Source: G963677325 sp963810555
GTDB lineage: Bacteria; Bacteroidota; Bacteroidia; Bacteroidales; Prolixibacteraceae
Direction: 5' to 3'
Assembly: GCA_963810555.1 (NCBI GenBank)
Contig: CAWENX010000022.1
Span: forward strand, 1-64,000
DNA: 64,000 bases
Positions 6,580 through 16,318 of this stretch are shown here, in pieces. The first letter of the stretch is position 1, and every line of letters starts with the position of its first letter. The notes below the pieces were generated by a model that was given only the letters and a program-made list of their open reading frames with translations, had not been told where the DNA came from and ran no database searches. Made by a program: the position numbers and the translations under genes.

Positions 6580-7528
6580 GCAAGGTGTATTTTACACTGG
6601 AACTTTTTTATTGAGTTGAATCGTATGACTGGTTTAATCAGATTCATCACATCACCTAATGAACATTTACCAGATTTTTCTTCTTCAGGTGAAATATTCA
6701 CTTGCCTTGTAATATTACCATAACCATGTGTTTTAGGAATTGGTTTGGATATCTTTTTGGATCATCCATCTTATCATTAGATGTCCTGATCATAAACCTT
6801 AAACAATTATTACTTTTCTGTATGGCTAAATATGCAAAGTTTCGTGATGTCTTATAAATAATCTCTGCATTAGTAGTGTATCGTTCAATTTCTGAACTGA
6901 TATTCATTATTTCAATATCAATCCGGCTAAATAAATCTTTCAATTCAGATGATGCACCTTCTAAATGTTGGTCAACAGTTCTGGCTTCTCTGGGTTCTCT
7001 CTTATATTTTCTCAATTACTATACCTTTTTTCTTTGAAGTAATTAATTGTTCTGGTTCTTCTTCTCTTGTAATTACGAGTGAATTATTCTCATAGTATCT
7101 ATATTTCCATAACTCAGCTCCTATTGTCAGAGCTAAACATTTATCATCTATATCATATTCCTGAGCGAAGCAAAGAATTCTTGGATTTGCAAAGTCAATT
7201 TTCTCAATTTCTGTTTTTATGTTTTTTCGTACAATAATTCAAAAGAGTCGGGATTTTGTCTAATCCAAGTCATATATCTATTTGCTTGAACAAGCTGACC
7301 TTTTTCTTTTGTCCTTTTATATTCGATAATAATTGGCCTATTACTTTCGTCAAGTCCTAAAGTTTCTATTCGACCATGTTTATCAGTGATATATTCATCC
7401 TTGATGTATTTGACTCCGAAAATCTCGCCTAAGTTTTTATCAATGAGTTGGTGAAGTTCCAATTCATTTTTAAATTCCTTCTGATTGACTTTTGTCGCTT
7501 TATTGTTCTTAATTTCAAATAGTGGCAT
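6576..7528 (-). CDS. DUF91-like nuclease with C-terminal DUF5655 domain, frameshifted
   Basis: From ATG 7528 the protein reads MPLFEIKNNKATKVNQKEF and then LGEIFGVKYIKDEYI, ETLGLDESNRPIIIEYKRT and QLVQANRYMTWI, a PD-(D/E)XK domain with E-x-K in IEYKR. A homopolymer loss near 7217-7222 moves the frame to FANPRILCFAQEYDIDDKC; a second shift near 7010 leads to EGASSELKDLFSRIDIEI and NFAYLAIQKSNNCLRFMI, a DUF5655 domain. A third shift near 6720 gives the tail ending at 6576. The reconstructed length is about 317 aa, normal for this family of presumed restriction-like nucleases. Its stop overlaps the TTG start of the EVE gene. Confidence 0.75.
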
Positions 7529-7713
7529 ATAGTTTAGATTATGAGTGAGTTGTTTGTTGTAATTACTGTATGATAAAATCGTGCATCGTAAAAGTAATGA
7601 AGTTCTTTGAAGGAATGTACTGGTGAGGTAAATAAAAAGTGTTACACTTTTCTGCTTCTGAAACATCAAATCTGTATAAAGATGAAATATGCAAAAAAAA
7701 GTAACACCTGTTT
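7529..7713 (-). promoter_or_regulatory. Probable promoter region of the nuclease/EVE operon
   Basis: This gap between the helicase gene and the DUF5655 gene has no clear gene. It holds a palindrome AAAAGTG-TTA-CACTTTT (7635-7651) and a related half-site AAAGTAACAC near 7697, which could be an operator. No -33/-7 pair can be assigned confidently. Confidence 0.4.
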
Positions 7714-9501
7714 TTAGTTAAAAATGAACTTCTCTCTTATAATTCTGAGTCCATGTACTATCTCGCCATTGATTCTCTTTGATGCTGTTTCGGTCCCAAA
7801 GTAAATGTCCAGATCCATTGCTGTTGGCTGTTTATCGATTTTGACAAGCTTGTACGCTTCTTTCAGTTTTTTCTTTGCATCCGATAAAGGAATGAAATCA
7901 TTGGTCTTGATTCCGGATTTGTTGAGAATTCTTGCAATCTTGTTCTTGTTGGATTTATCTGAATCTGCAATCAGCTTTCTTTTTATAGATGTCTGGTTGT
8001 AGTTCAGTTTCTTTACTTCCTCAGCTCCAATGGTTTCATATGCTTTTCTTAAAAAGCTGTATGCTTCCTCTAAAAGCTGAATTCTTTGTTCTGCAAGTCC
8101 GTCATAGAAGAAAGCCTTAATCTGCTCTCTTAGCTCTGAGTACTCTATAAAAGCATCTTTAAACTTGATCTTCGAATTCTTGTCTTCCTTCAAATAGTCG
8201 GATGGATCTAAAAGATGTTTGTAGTTTTCAACTGTGAATCCACTCTCTTCCTGTTTTTGTGAAATTACAGCTATGCTTGCACTAGTTTCATTAGCCAGTT
8301 TGTACTTCATCAGATCGTATTTTATTAGGTTCTTGTCAATTTGGTATTTATCACCTGACTTTGTGATGTAATATTCATTCAAAGATTCCTCTTTGAATTT
8401 GTGTACACTTAAATTGTTGTAAGTTTTAATCAGATCCTCGGCATCTCTTAAAAGACTTTGGGTGTATGCTTTGTATTCCTCATAGCTTTTAAATTCTGAA
8501 TATCTTGTTCCTTTAAAGATATGAGTAACTGAATTTCTGTACTTGGTATTCCTAATTCTACCTATTATCTGTCGGAATGAAGTTGAAATGTCATTTAATG
8601 TGTGAGCTTTGCTTCCATCTGACACTATTATATATTGTCCCTCTTCGTCTTTAATATCTGAACCCTCAAAACAGGTTGAAGTGTAAAAATTGATTTTCTT
8701 TGGATCACTGCCTACTTCACTTCTATATACGCCTTGAATGTTGGTTTTGTAAATCTTGTTTCCTTTGCTCCAAACTGCCCTGCAATTATCATTAGTCAAA
8801 TTGCAAGCTTTAATAAGCTTTGAGATTATCTCGACTGAATTAACGAATATGTGCGCATTCTGGAATTTACTTGTCAGGTATCGGTTAATGAGTTTTTTAA
8901 TTGTGGCTTCTACTTGTATAGTCTGAATATTCTGTATTTGGATCAATTCCAGTTCAAAAGGTGCTACTATTACCGGAATATCTTTTAATTCTTCCAAAGT
9001 GAATTCTTCCTCATTCGGTGTTGCCGTCATAAAGCACCAGTTTTTAAACATTGTGTAAATGGTTAAAAGTTTCTTTACTGCATCCTTTCTTAATTGGTAA
9101 TTATTCAGAATGTAGTGTACCTCGTCAATTAGTAGAAAGTATTCATTTAATGGTTTTTCCTTTAATTCATTTATTGACTCAATTACTCTTGGAAGTGAAT
9201 CATAGGTAACTATGATTTTATGGACCTTGTTTGTTTTTAAATATTCAATCAGATCTTTTTGTAGTACTCCATCACAAACTCCAAAAAGTTTGAAGTCATC
9301 GGGGGTTCTTTCATTCGGGTATTGTCCAACCTTGTTTTGAATCATCTGTTCCAAAGGAACTGTGATTATTGAATCTCTATTCATGTTCTCGATCTCTAAA
9401 CTTGTACCACCGCATCCGGTAGCTACTTTGTTGAGTACGCAATTTGAAGGTATCTCAGTGTAATAATTGGACAAGTAGTCTTGTCTCTCGTAATTTTTCA
9501 T
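7714..9501 (-). CDS. DEAD/DEAH-box helicase-like protein with non-canonical P-loop, 595 aa
   Basis: Superfamily 2 motifs are in order: an ATGCGGTS stretch at residues 27-34 where the Walker A lysine would be, LLIDEVHY with DEVH at 126-129, TATP at 159-162 (motif III), CFEGSDI at 277-283 (motif V) and QIIGRIR at 311-317 (motif VI with the arginine finger). The usual GK(S/T) is missing. The C-terminal 250 residues are helical and unassigned. Similar proteins with this glycine-rich loop are found, to my knowledge, on Bacteroidota phages and integrative elements. It probably acts in replication or processing of the mobile DNA. The frame is intact despite the broken neighbours, so it may be under selection here. 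Confidence 0.75.
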   Translation of the reverse strand: MKNYERQDYLSNYYTEIPSNCVLNKVATGCGGTSLEIENMNRDSIITVPLEQMIQNKVGQYPNERTPDDFKLFGVCDGVLQKDLIEYLKTNKVHKIIVTYDSLPRVIESINELKEKPLNEYFLLIDEVHYILNNYQLRKDAVKKLLTIYTMFKNWCFMTATPNEEEFTLEELKDIPVIVAPFELELIQIQNIQTIQVEATIKKLINRYLTSKFQNAHIFVNSVEIISKLIKACNLTNDNCRAVWSKGNKIYKTNIQGVYRSEVGSDPKKINFYTSTCFEGSDIKDEEGQYIIVSDGSKAHTLNDISTSFRQIIGRIRNTKYRNSVTHIFKGTRYSEFKSYEEYKAYTQSLLRDAEDLIKTYNNLSVHKFKEESLNEYYITKSGDKYQIDKNLIKYDLMKYKLANETSASIAVISQKQEESGFTVENYKHLLDPSDYLKEDKNSKIKFKDAFIEYSELREQIKAFFYDGLAEQRIQLLEEAYSFLRKAYETIGAEEVKKLNYNQTSIKRKLIADSDKSNKNKIARILNKSGIKTNDFIPLSDAKKKLKEAYKLVKIDKQPTAMDLDIYFGTETASKRINGEIVHGLRIIREKFIFN

Positions 9502-9959
9502 GTGTTTAAAATTTTAATTGGTTAATAAAATGTGAACGGCTCTTTACACCTGGTCAATTATATGGCCGGTTTTGACTTTTCAGGATCTAAAAAGCGTTCA
9601 GTTCTCTGCTAAAAAAACTGCTATAAGCAGTAATTTCCTTGCAGATGTGGTGTTGTGTTAATGTTGTTTATGTTGCTTTGTTGGTCAGGGGCTGACCATA
9701 TCTTTCTTTGAATGGGACAAAGGTAGGAATCTTTTTTGAATCACTGATTATTGTTAAGTAGAAATTTTTAAAATATTTTTTAAATGACTATTTGATAGGT
9801 GTTTCCTTCTGGTTATTGATCAATATTTAATTCTTCTTAGGGCTATTAATGGTCCAGATTGGCATTATTCTGAATTAGTCAATTGAGGAAGTAATTCTTA
9901 CGTATAGGAGTCAAATAATTGCGTATTAAGAGTAATAGATGAAATATTGATTGATTTAT
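9502..9959. other. Intergenic gap at the island boundary
   Basis: No gene is visible. There are two small palindromes, ACTGCT-ATA-AGCAGT (9617-9631) and GGTCAG-GGG-CTGACC (about 9685-9699). The mobile island and the chromosomal dprA gene meet somewhere near the right end of this gap. I see no tRNA and no clear direct repeat that would mark an attachment site. Confidence 0.4.
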
Positions 9960-10783
9960 ATTGATCAGGAAGTGGCATCCTTCCGAATAAATATCCCCCT
10001 TCTTCCAGGGAAGGCAAAGACATCACGGTTATAGGAGTTCGCGATATCGGCTGTGACCAATGCCCCTCCCTTTTTTGCTGATTCAATTATAACAGTGGCG
10101 TCTGAAAGACCGGCAATAATCCGGTTGCGTCTTAAAAAGTTTTTCGGGTCAATGGGCGAATGGCTTAAAAAATCAGAGACCAATCCGCCTTGCTTCTCTT
10201 CCATTTCTCTGGCTATTGAAGTATGCAACGAAGGATAAACTGTTTCAAGGCCATGTCCCATAACGGCAACAGTCGGCAATCCGGAACTCAGAGCGGCCTT
10301 ATGCGCCTGAATATCAATACCATAGGCTAATCCGCTCACAATGAGAATCGAATGGCCTCTTTCAGCAATTCCCTTTATAAAATAATTGACGGTCTCCTTT
10401 CCGTATTCAGTAGCATGGCGTGTACCTACAACACTGATAATTCTGGAGCAATTCAGATCAGGATTTCCTTTAACAAAAAGAATTATAGGGGCATCATTGC
10501 AGCCTCTTAGTCTTTGGGGATAATTGTCATCAAGATAAAATAAGGCATTAAGGCTGTTTTTTTGAATAAATTCGATCTCTTCGTCAGCACGGGGGAAAAC
10601 ATTTGAATGGACGATATTTTTTGCAAGTATAGTTCCTACTCCCGGGATGTTACGCAAAGCTTTTTCCTTTTCCTTAAAAACCTGTTCAGCACTCCCCGTA
10701 TACGCGATCAGCGATTTAGCGGTAACACTTCCTATTCCAGGAACAAGTGATAATGCAATTTTGTACAAAAGATCACCTGTCAT
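9960..10783 (-). CDS. dprA: DNA-processing protein DprA, C-terminally truncated
   Basis: DprA loads RecA on incoming single-stranded DNA during transformation. An N-terminal HhH-like part (VPGIGSVTAKSLIAY) precedes the SLOG Rossmann domain with VVGTRHATEYG, SGLAYGIDIQAHKAAL, NFLRRNRIIAGLS and GGALVTADIANSYNRDVFAF. The open frame ends at 9965 after FPGRRG, but a neighbouring frame continues GDIYSEGCHFLI, the expected next motif, until about 9963. After that the similarity ends, so an indel near 10000 and a true loss of the 3' end both apply. The C-terminal winged helix of typical proteins of about 365 aa is missing. A second DprA-like gene lies at 43542. Confidence 0.85.
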
Positions 10784-10880
10784 TTATGTAATGTTCTTAT
10801 ATTTCAAGAGATTGATTTTGTAACACTTTATTAATAAAATTCGGTTTTCTGGTCAGATAAAATTTTCACTCAACTAACGA

Positions 10881-11681
10881 TTAGTCAGGTATGTTTAAAT
10901 TGTATCTTGCTGTACCCCAGGCACCGAAATATCCCAAGGCTCCACCGCTAATATTGGAAGGAGGATTACCCGGTGACTGGGCATTGAATCCGTTGCTGAT
11001 AATCTCACTTACACCCTTAAAATAAAGCCAGGTGTTATGCTCAACATTATCCATTTCAATTGTAATGTTGTCGCCGCGGGCAAATTCACGCTCAGAGAAC
11101 TGAACAAGTAATCGCTGCCCATCGCCGGCTGCGTCAGAAACAAGAATATAATCTTTTGGGTCATAAAAACCGTTACGAAATATTTTTAACCGGTAATAAT
11201 TTTCTTCTAAAAAAGGATCATTAAATTCAATATAAACATTAAAACTATCCGGCTGGAATATATTTGGTAAAAAATAGGCTGTATCGATAGGCACAGGCGG
11301 AGGAAGTACAACCGAAGCGTTGAAGGTTTTCCCTGATATATCAACATTTAAATTATACGAATTTCCTGCCACACCCCTGAACCTGGAACCGGTGTTGTAA
11401 ATGCCTGACCCCTGGTCAGTCAGGTTCTCTGTCGCAACAGAATTTCCAATCCGGACCTGTGCATTTTCAATCCCTTTAAAAGGGGATTGATCATAATAAT
11501 TCTGACTTTCTGACAGCATAATTGTAAAGGGACCATTACCATCTGTAATATATCCTTCGATCACTACGTTAGGTTGTTCATTACGAAGCGATACCTTGAT
11601 AACCTGTTCACATGAAATAACCAATAAAACGAAAACAATCAGCAGGAGGATTTCCTTTATACGTGTGATTACGGGATACAT
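10881..11681 (-). CDS. DUF4249-family lipoprotein
   Basis: A lipoprotein signal with LLVISC (Cys24) precedes a DUF4249 domain: VIEGYITDGNGPFTIMLSES, the N-terminal beta-rich region and a C-terminal GGALGYFGAWGTARYNL. The length of 266 aa is usual. Members are outer-membrane-associated and are often encoded next to a TonB-dependent receptor, which is not nearby here. The substrate is unknown. The start at 11681 is followed by a charged residue and a hydrophobic core, consistent with a signal peptide. Confidence 0.85.
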   Translation of the reverse strand: MYPVITRIKEILLLIVFVLLVISCEQVIKVSLRNEQPNVVIEGYITDGNGPFTIMLSESQNYYDQSPFKGIENAQVRIGNSVATENLTDQGSGIYNTGSRFRGVAGNSYNLNVDISGKTFNASVVLPPPVPIDTAYFLPNIFQPDSFNVYIEFNDPFLEENYYRLKIFRNGFYDPKDYILVSDAAGDGQRLLVQFSEREFARGDNITIEMDNVEHNTWLYFKGVSEIISNGFNAQSPGNPPSNISGGALGYFGAWGTARYNLNIPD

Positions 11682-11773
11682 AATCAGGATTTTATATTAC
11701 GAAGATAGCGGATATTCTTTATTCTATAATTAATGTTGATTCTGAAGTTTAATTCCTCTTTGAGAGAAATAAA

Positions 11774-11792
11774 AAAGCGGGTATCCCGCTTT
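11774..11792 (-). terminator. Intrinsic terminator of the RRM gene
   Basis: AAAGCGGG-TAT-CCCGCTTT is a strong 8-bp hairpin just after the stop of the RRM protein (11797), with A/T runs on its flanks. Confidence 0.8.
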
Positions 11793-11796
11793 CCTG

Positions 11797-12216
11797 CTAC
11801 TCCCAGTTATCAAAAGACCGCTGGCTGGATTTTACCTGTTTTTTAATACGATGGTCAGAATTCCTGAATGTCTGGTTTTCCCGCTTATAACTTTTCTGAT
11901 CCATAGTGTTGATCCTTTGCCGGTTCTCCTGTCTGTTACCAACATTTGGCTGATTAGGATTCTCCTTCGGCTGATTACGCGGCCTGGATTCTTTTACCAC
12001 AATGACACTCTGCTGGAACTCTGTCTCATTCAATTCCTTTAAAGCTTCCTTTGCCTCAGATTCATTGGGCATTTCAACAAACCCGTACCGTTTTGAATGG
12101 CCAGTTTCTTTATCAAGAATGACCCTTGCCGAAGATACCTCACCATAATGGGAAAACAATTTCTGAAGATCCTCACTGTTACTTTCAGAATTCAGTTTAG
12201 CAATAAAAATGTTCAT
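11797..12216 (-). CDS. RRM-type RNA-binding protein, 139 aa
   Basis: A single RNA recognition motif fills residues 1-80: RNP2 is IFIAKL and RNP1 is KRYGFVEM, with the usual LFSHYGEVSSARVILDKETG between them. The remaining 60 residues are low-complexity, rich in Asn, Gln, Arg and Lys (PNQPNVGNRQENRQR), typical of bacterial cold-inducible RRM proteins. It probably acts as an RNA chaperone or in mRNA stability. It is followed by a strong terminator and appears monocistronic. Confidence 0.9.
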   Translation of the reverse strand: MNIFIAKLNSESNSEDLQKLFSHYGEVSSARVILDKETGHSKRYGFVEMPNESEAKEALKELNETEFQQSVIVVKESRPRNQPKENPNQPNVGNRQENRQRINTMDQKSYKRENQTFRNSDHRIKKQVKSSQRSFDNWE

Positions 12217-12379
12217 AAAAAATAGGATTAAAGATTAAAAAGCCAATAAAATGTGTGATAATGAATAGAATTTCCCCCAATAATGCAAACAGATTAAAAA
12301 TAATTGCTGATTACTTTAGCCTCCAATCAAAGTTACTAAAAAATTCAATATAACCTTCTTTCTATTAATATATTTCTAT

Positions 12380-13150
12380 CTACAATTTATTGGAAAGGAT
12401 TTTTTTCAGGAGCTGTTCCTTGTGTTTCGGAGAGACTTTGAGCAATTCTCCGGATTTTAACTCTACTTTCCCGCCTTCTGATTTAATGTAACGGACAACA
12501 TTAAAAATGTTGACCAAATGACTTCTGTGGATCCTAATAAAACCGAGAGGAGTCAATAAATTTTCGAATTCAAGGAGGGTACGGCTGACAACCTTTTCTT
12601 TACCATCTTTGAGGATGATACGGGTATAATTTCTTTTACCTTCACACCGGATGATATCTTCGACTTTTATGATTGCAAAACCGTTTGTTTCGGGCAGAGC
12701 AATAGTCTTCTCCATATTTTCGACCGGACTCAGGAGGTTTTCTTTGAGTTTTTTTACCCTTTTGTTTTGATCATTTTCCTGAATTTGTGGTATCCTTGAG
12801 ATGGCTTTTGTCAGATCGTCTATATTGATTGGTTTGACGATATAATCAAGAGTGGAATATTTAAAGGCTTTCAAGGCAAATTCGCCGTATGCGGTAATAA
12901 AAATCAAATGGAAATTTATTTTCGGGAGATTATCAAGAAGGTCGAAACCTGTTCCGTCAGGCAGACGGATATCTAATAACACAAGATCAGGTTCTGAATC
13001 TTCGATCAGCCTTAGTCCGTCCTTTACCGATCCGGCTTCCCCGAGAATTTCAATGTTCTCAAAGAATTTTTCAAGCATTTCCCGGAGGATCTTTCTTGAA
13101 ACATAATCATCATCAATTATTATAGTTTTCAACATGTCCGAACTACTCAA
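12380..13150 (-). CDS. LytTR-family response regulator
   Basis: The N-terminal receiver domain has the acidic pocket DDD (13-15), phosphoacceptor D60 in VLLDIRLPDG, and IVKPI near residue 112. The C-terminal LytTR DNA-binding domain has CEGKRNYTRIILKDGKE, SRTLLEFENLL and IRIHRSHLVNI. A charged linker (about 125-145) separates them. Length 256 aa is normal. No histidine kinase is adjacent, so it is an orphan here. It is transcribed divergently from tsaB. Start may be the M at residue 6 (MLKTIIIDDD), which is the conserved position. Confidence 0.92.
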   Translation of the reverse strand: MSSSDMLKTIIIDDDYVSRKILREMLEKFFENIEILGEAGSVKDGLRLIEDSEPDLVLLDIRLPDGTGFDLLDNLPKINFHLIFITAYGEFALKAFKYSTLDYIVKPINIDDLTKAISRIPQIQENDQNKRVKKLKENLLSPVENMEKTIALPETNGFAIIKVEDIIRCEGKRNYTRIILKDGKEKVVSRTLLEFENLLTPLGFIRIHRSHLVNIFNVVRYIKSEGGKVELKSGELLKVSPKHKEQLLKKILSNKL

Positions 13151-13407
13151 AATTGATTTACCTTTAATGGTTCAACGCATTTTCTTTGATAAGAAATGAA
13201 TCAATTAAACTCTTATTTTACAAGATAAACAATTAAGTACGGAAAATGATTTGTCAGTATATGGTTTTTTTATTTAGTCAAAATTAGAAAAAATGATTTG
13301 GGAAAATTATTAAATCGGGATTCTATTAAAAACAATAAGAATACTTAATTACTATTTTTCAGGAAGTGTCAATTTTTAATTACTTTGCAATTCTTAGAAT
13401 TCTGAAG

Positions 13408-14112
13408 ATGGCGCTTATTTTAAATATAGAATCTTCAACTGAAGTTTGTTCCGTATCACTTGCAAAAGACGGTAAGATTGTCCAGACGCTGGAAAATCTG
13501 ACAGGACAGAACCATGCAAAATTGCTGACCAGCTATATTGAGAGAATATTTTCGGGGAACGCAATTTCTTTCGATGATCTCGATGCGGTTGCCGTTTCAG
13601 GGGGGCCGGGATCGTACACCGGTTTGCGAATCGGGGTTGCTTCAGCTAAGGGGATTTGTTACGCATTGGGCATACCGCTGATCGCCATTACATCCCTGGC
13701 ATCGATGGCACATCATGTTATTCATCATACTTCTGACTATAGACTTCCTGAACACGAAGATTTGATTTTCTGTCCGATGATCGATGCAAGGAGAATGGAA
13801 GTTTATTGTGCATTATTTAACCGCGGGGAGGTGATGGTCAGAGAGATAAAGGCGGAGATTATTGATCATCTTTCATTTGCAAGTTACCTGGAAAAGGGTA
13901 AGATTGTGTTTTTTGGAAATGGCGCTTCAAAATGCAGGGGAATAATCTCCCATCCGAATGCTTTGTTTATTGATCATGTCACAACTTCAGCCGCTTATAT
14001 GATAAGATTAGCTGAAAAAGCATACAGCGAAAACAATTTTGTAAACCTTGCTTACTATGAACCTTATTATCTCAAGGATTTTATTGCCACAACTCCTAAA
14101 AAACTCTTTTAA
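13408..14112 (+). CDS. tsaB: tRNA threonylcarbamoyladenosine biosynthesis protein TsaB
   Basis: TsaB partners TsaD and TsaE in making t6A37 of tRNA. The protein begins MALILNIESSTEVCSVSLAK and contains AVAVSGGPGSYTGLRIGVAS, the diagnostic ASKHA-like motif, then GICYALGIPLIAITSL. I choose ATG 13408 over the in-frame 13366 because homologues start right before LILNIE. About 234 aa is normal for the family. A TACTTTGC box just upstream (about 13381) resembles an imperfect Bacteroidota -7 element. Confidence 0.92.
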   Translation: MALILNIESSTEVCSVSLAKDGKIVQTLENLTGQNHAKLLTSYIERIFSGNAISFDDLDAVAVSGGPGSYTGLRIGVASAKGICYALGIPLIAITSLASMAHHVIHHTSDYRLPEHEDLIFCPMIDARRMEVYCALFNRGEVMVREIKAEIIDHLSFASYLEKGKIVFFGNGASKCRGIISHPNALFIDHVTTSAAYMIRLAEKAYSENNFVNLAYYEPYYLKDFIATTPKKLF

Positions 14113-14192
14113 GGACACATTCCGATTTTGTACATCATTAGATTTCTGACTCCCTATTTGTTAACTTCGCAAAATCTTTCTTATAGTAGAGA

Positions 14193-15488
14193 ATGGAAGG
14201 AATGTCGAAAAGAGTCCTTATAATAACCTATTACTGGCCCCCCAGCGGAGGAGCCGGTGTACAGAGATGGCTGAAGTTCACAAAATATCTTCCGGACTGG
14301 AGCTGGGAACCTGTCGTCCTGACAGTTAAAGAAGAAAATGCTTCTTATGGACAAAGGGATGAGAGTTTGGCAAATGAACTTTCTCCAACGCTGAAAGTGA
14401 TCAGGACACAATCGTTTGAACCCTATTCACTGTATTTAAGAATATCAGGGAAGAAGGAGATACCTTATGGGGGGTTTTCGAATGAAAGCAATCCTTCTGT
14501 TTTTCAGAAAGTATCCCGCTGGATAAGAGGTAATTTTTTTATTCCTGATCCCAGGAGGGGATGGAACCGGTATGCCCTTAAAGCTGCCCAAAAGCTGATG
14601 CTGGAAGAAAAATTTGATGCCATTATCACGACGGGTCCTCCTCATTCGACTCACTTAATCGGCTATTGTCTTAAACGACAAACTGGAATAAAGTGGATTG
14701 CCGATTTCAGGGACCCCTGGACGGATATTTACTATTATAAAGATCTTTCGCATTCCGCTCTTGCAAAGTGGTATGACCGAAAACTGGAGAAGAAAGTTTT
14801 ACTTGGAAGCGATAAGATTGTGACGGTTGGGAATGTACTTAAAGAGATGTTTCTTTCGAAGTCGCAAAAGCTTTCTTCCGATAAGGTTGAGGTAATCACT
14901 AACGGATATGATACCGCTGATTTTGAAGGTTTTGATAAAAGTGTGCCAAAACATTTCACCATCACCTATACAGGAACTGTTTCTCCCTATTACAGATTGG
15001 AAGGTTTGGTCATTGCATTGAAAGAACTTCCGGTCGAAATAAGGAAGAATGTGTACATCCGGTTTGTGGGCAATATTTCACAAAATATGATTGCTCTGTT
15101 TGAACAGGCCGAATTATCATCTCAATTGGAATATGTCGGTTATGTGTCGCACAGTCAAAGTGTCGAATATCTCTTCAAATCGGCTTTATTGCTTTTGCTG
15201 ATACCTGATGTTAAGGAAAATAAAGGCATTCTGACCGGCAAATTTTTTGAATATCTTGCCACGGGAAGGCCGATTCTTGCAATCGGGCCTACAGACGGGG
15301 ATGTTGCGACTATACTTAAAGAGACAGGGGCAGGGGAAATAGTGGATTATAACAACGTTCAGATATTAAGCGCAACGATCAGGAAGTTTTATGAAGATTA
15401 CAAGGCAGAAAAGGTGAACATTTCCGGTAAAGAGATTGAAAAATATTCGAAGAAAATATCTTACAGGAAGGCTGGTCAGGATTCTTGA
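14193..15488 (+). CDS. GT4-type glycosyltransferase
   Basis: The GT-B fold start is MSKRVLIITYYWPPSGGAG (second Met, 14202), with VQRWLKFTKYL, then WIADFRDPWTDIYYY in the N-terminal domain, and GILTGKFFEYLATGRPILAIG near the nucleotide-sugar site in the C-terminal domain. Length about 428 aa is typical of Bacteroidota capsular and O-antigen glycosyltransferases. The enzyme transfers a sugar from an activated donor to a growing lipid-linked chain; the donor is not predictable. It opens the polysaccharide cluster. Confidence 0.85.
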   Translation: MEGMSKRVLIITYYWPPSGGAGVQRWLKFTKYLPDWSWEPVVLTVKEENASYGQRDESLANELSPTLKVIRTQSFEPYSLYLRISGKKEIPYGGFSNESNPSVFQKVSRWIRGNFFIPDPRRGWNRYALKAAQKLMLEEKFDAIITTGPPHSTHLIGYCLKRQTGIKWIADFRDPWTDIYYYKDLSHSALAKWYDRKLEKKVLLGSDKIVTVGNVLKEMFLSKSQKLSSDKVEVITNGYDTADFEGFDKSVPKHFTITYTGTVSPYYRLEGLVIALKELPVEIRKNVYIRFVGNISQNMIALFEQAELSSQLEYVGYVSHSQSVEYLFKSALLLLLIPDVKENKGILTGKFFEYLATGRPILAIGPTDGDVATILKETGAGEIVDYNNVQILSATIRKFYEDYKAEKVNISGKEIEKYSKKISYRKAGQDS

Positions 15489-15542
15489 ACAGTGACTTAG
15501 TTGTGTATGATAATCATCTATTCTTTGAACAAATGAATAAAT

Positions 15543-16261
15543 ATGCTGAAAATTAAGAAAATAAGGGGTAAGTTAAAGGGATTTTTCTTTTTGTGGAAGA
15601 TGCATAAGATAGTTCCTGCAGATTTGTTCGAATTCTTATCATATCTGACCAGGCTGTCAGGATGGATTAATAAATATGCAGCGAACAGGTTATAATGATT
15701 ATTATACTCCAGAGTTAAATAACAATAAACGTGAGGAACTTTATTCATACGTTCTGAAAGAAGAGAAACTGAATTACGGCTGTTGATTATCTTGAATTTG
15801 GCGTCTCAAGAGGCGTATCTTTCAGATGGTGGGTAAATAATATTAGAGATAAGGACAGCAGATTTTACGGATTTGATACATTCACAGGACTGCCGGAAGA
15901 TTGGGGAAGATTTAAAAAGGGAGATATGTCAAATTCTTGCCAGCCTCCTGAGATAGAAGATAATCGGGTGAAATTTTACCAGGGTCTCTTTCAGCAAACC
16001 CTGAACGGTTTCTTAAAAAGTTATGTACCGAATGAGAGGAGGATTATTCATCTGGATGCGGATCTTTATTCAGCTACCATTTACGTGCTTACGACGATCA
16101 CTCCCATTCTCAGGAAAGGAGACATCCTGTTTTTTGATGAGTTTAATGTCCCCCTTCACGAATTTAAGGCATTTACGGAATGGACAACCTCATTTTATAT
16201 TGACTATGAAGTAATCGGAAGTGTAAATAATTTTCACCAGGTAGCATTCAGAATAAATTAA
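15543..16261 (+). CDS. TylF-type SAM-dependent methyltransferase, frameshifted
   Basis: Three frames combine into one protein of about 239 aa: MLKIKKIRGKLKGFFFLW from 15543, YNDYYTPELNNNKREELYSY from about 15690, and YLEFGVSRGVSFRWW with FYGFDTFTGLPEDWG from about 15785 to 16261. LEFGVSRG is the SAM-binding glycine motif, and HLDADLYSATIYVL with GDILFFDEF matches the metal-binding segment of macrocin O-methyltransferase-like proteins. It probably O-methylates a sugar of the surface polysaccharide. Indels lie near 15690 and 15780. Confidence 0.75.
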
Positions 16262-16318
16262 TTTGTTATCTTCAAGGAATATAAGCTAAAAAGCTCATTT
16301 CACCTATTGACTTAGATT

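Noticed and set aside
9898..10086. Separate 62-aa gene at the end of dprA
   Set aside because: It is in a third frame that overlaps the dprA coding sequence, has no family signature, and fits a frame shadow at the broken gene end.
12380..13150. Two-component system with kinase
   Set aside because: No histidine kinase frame is adjacent on either strand; only the LytTR regulator is supported.
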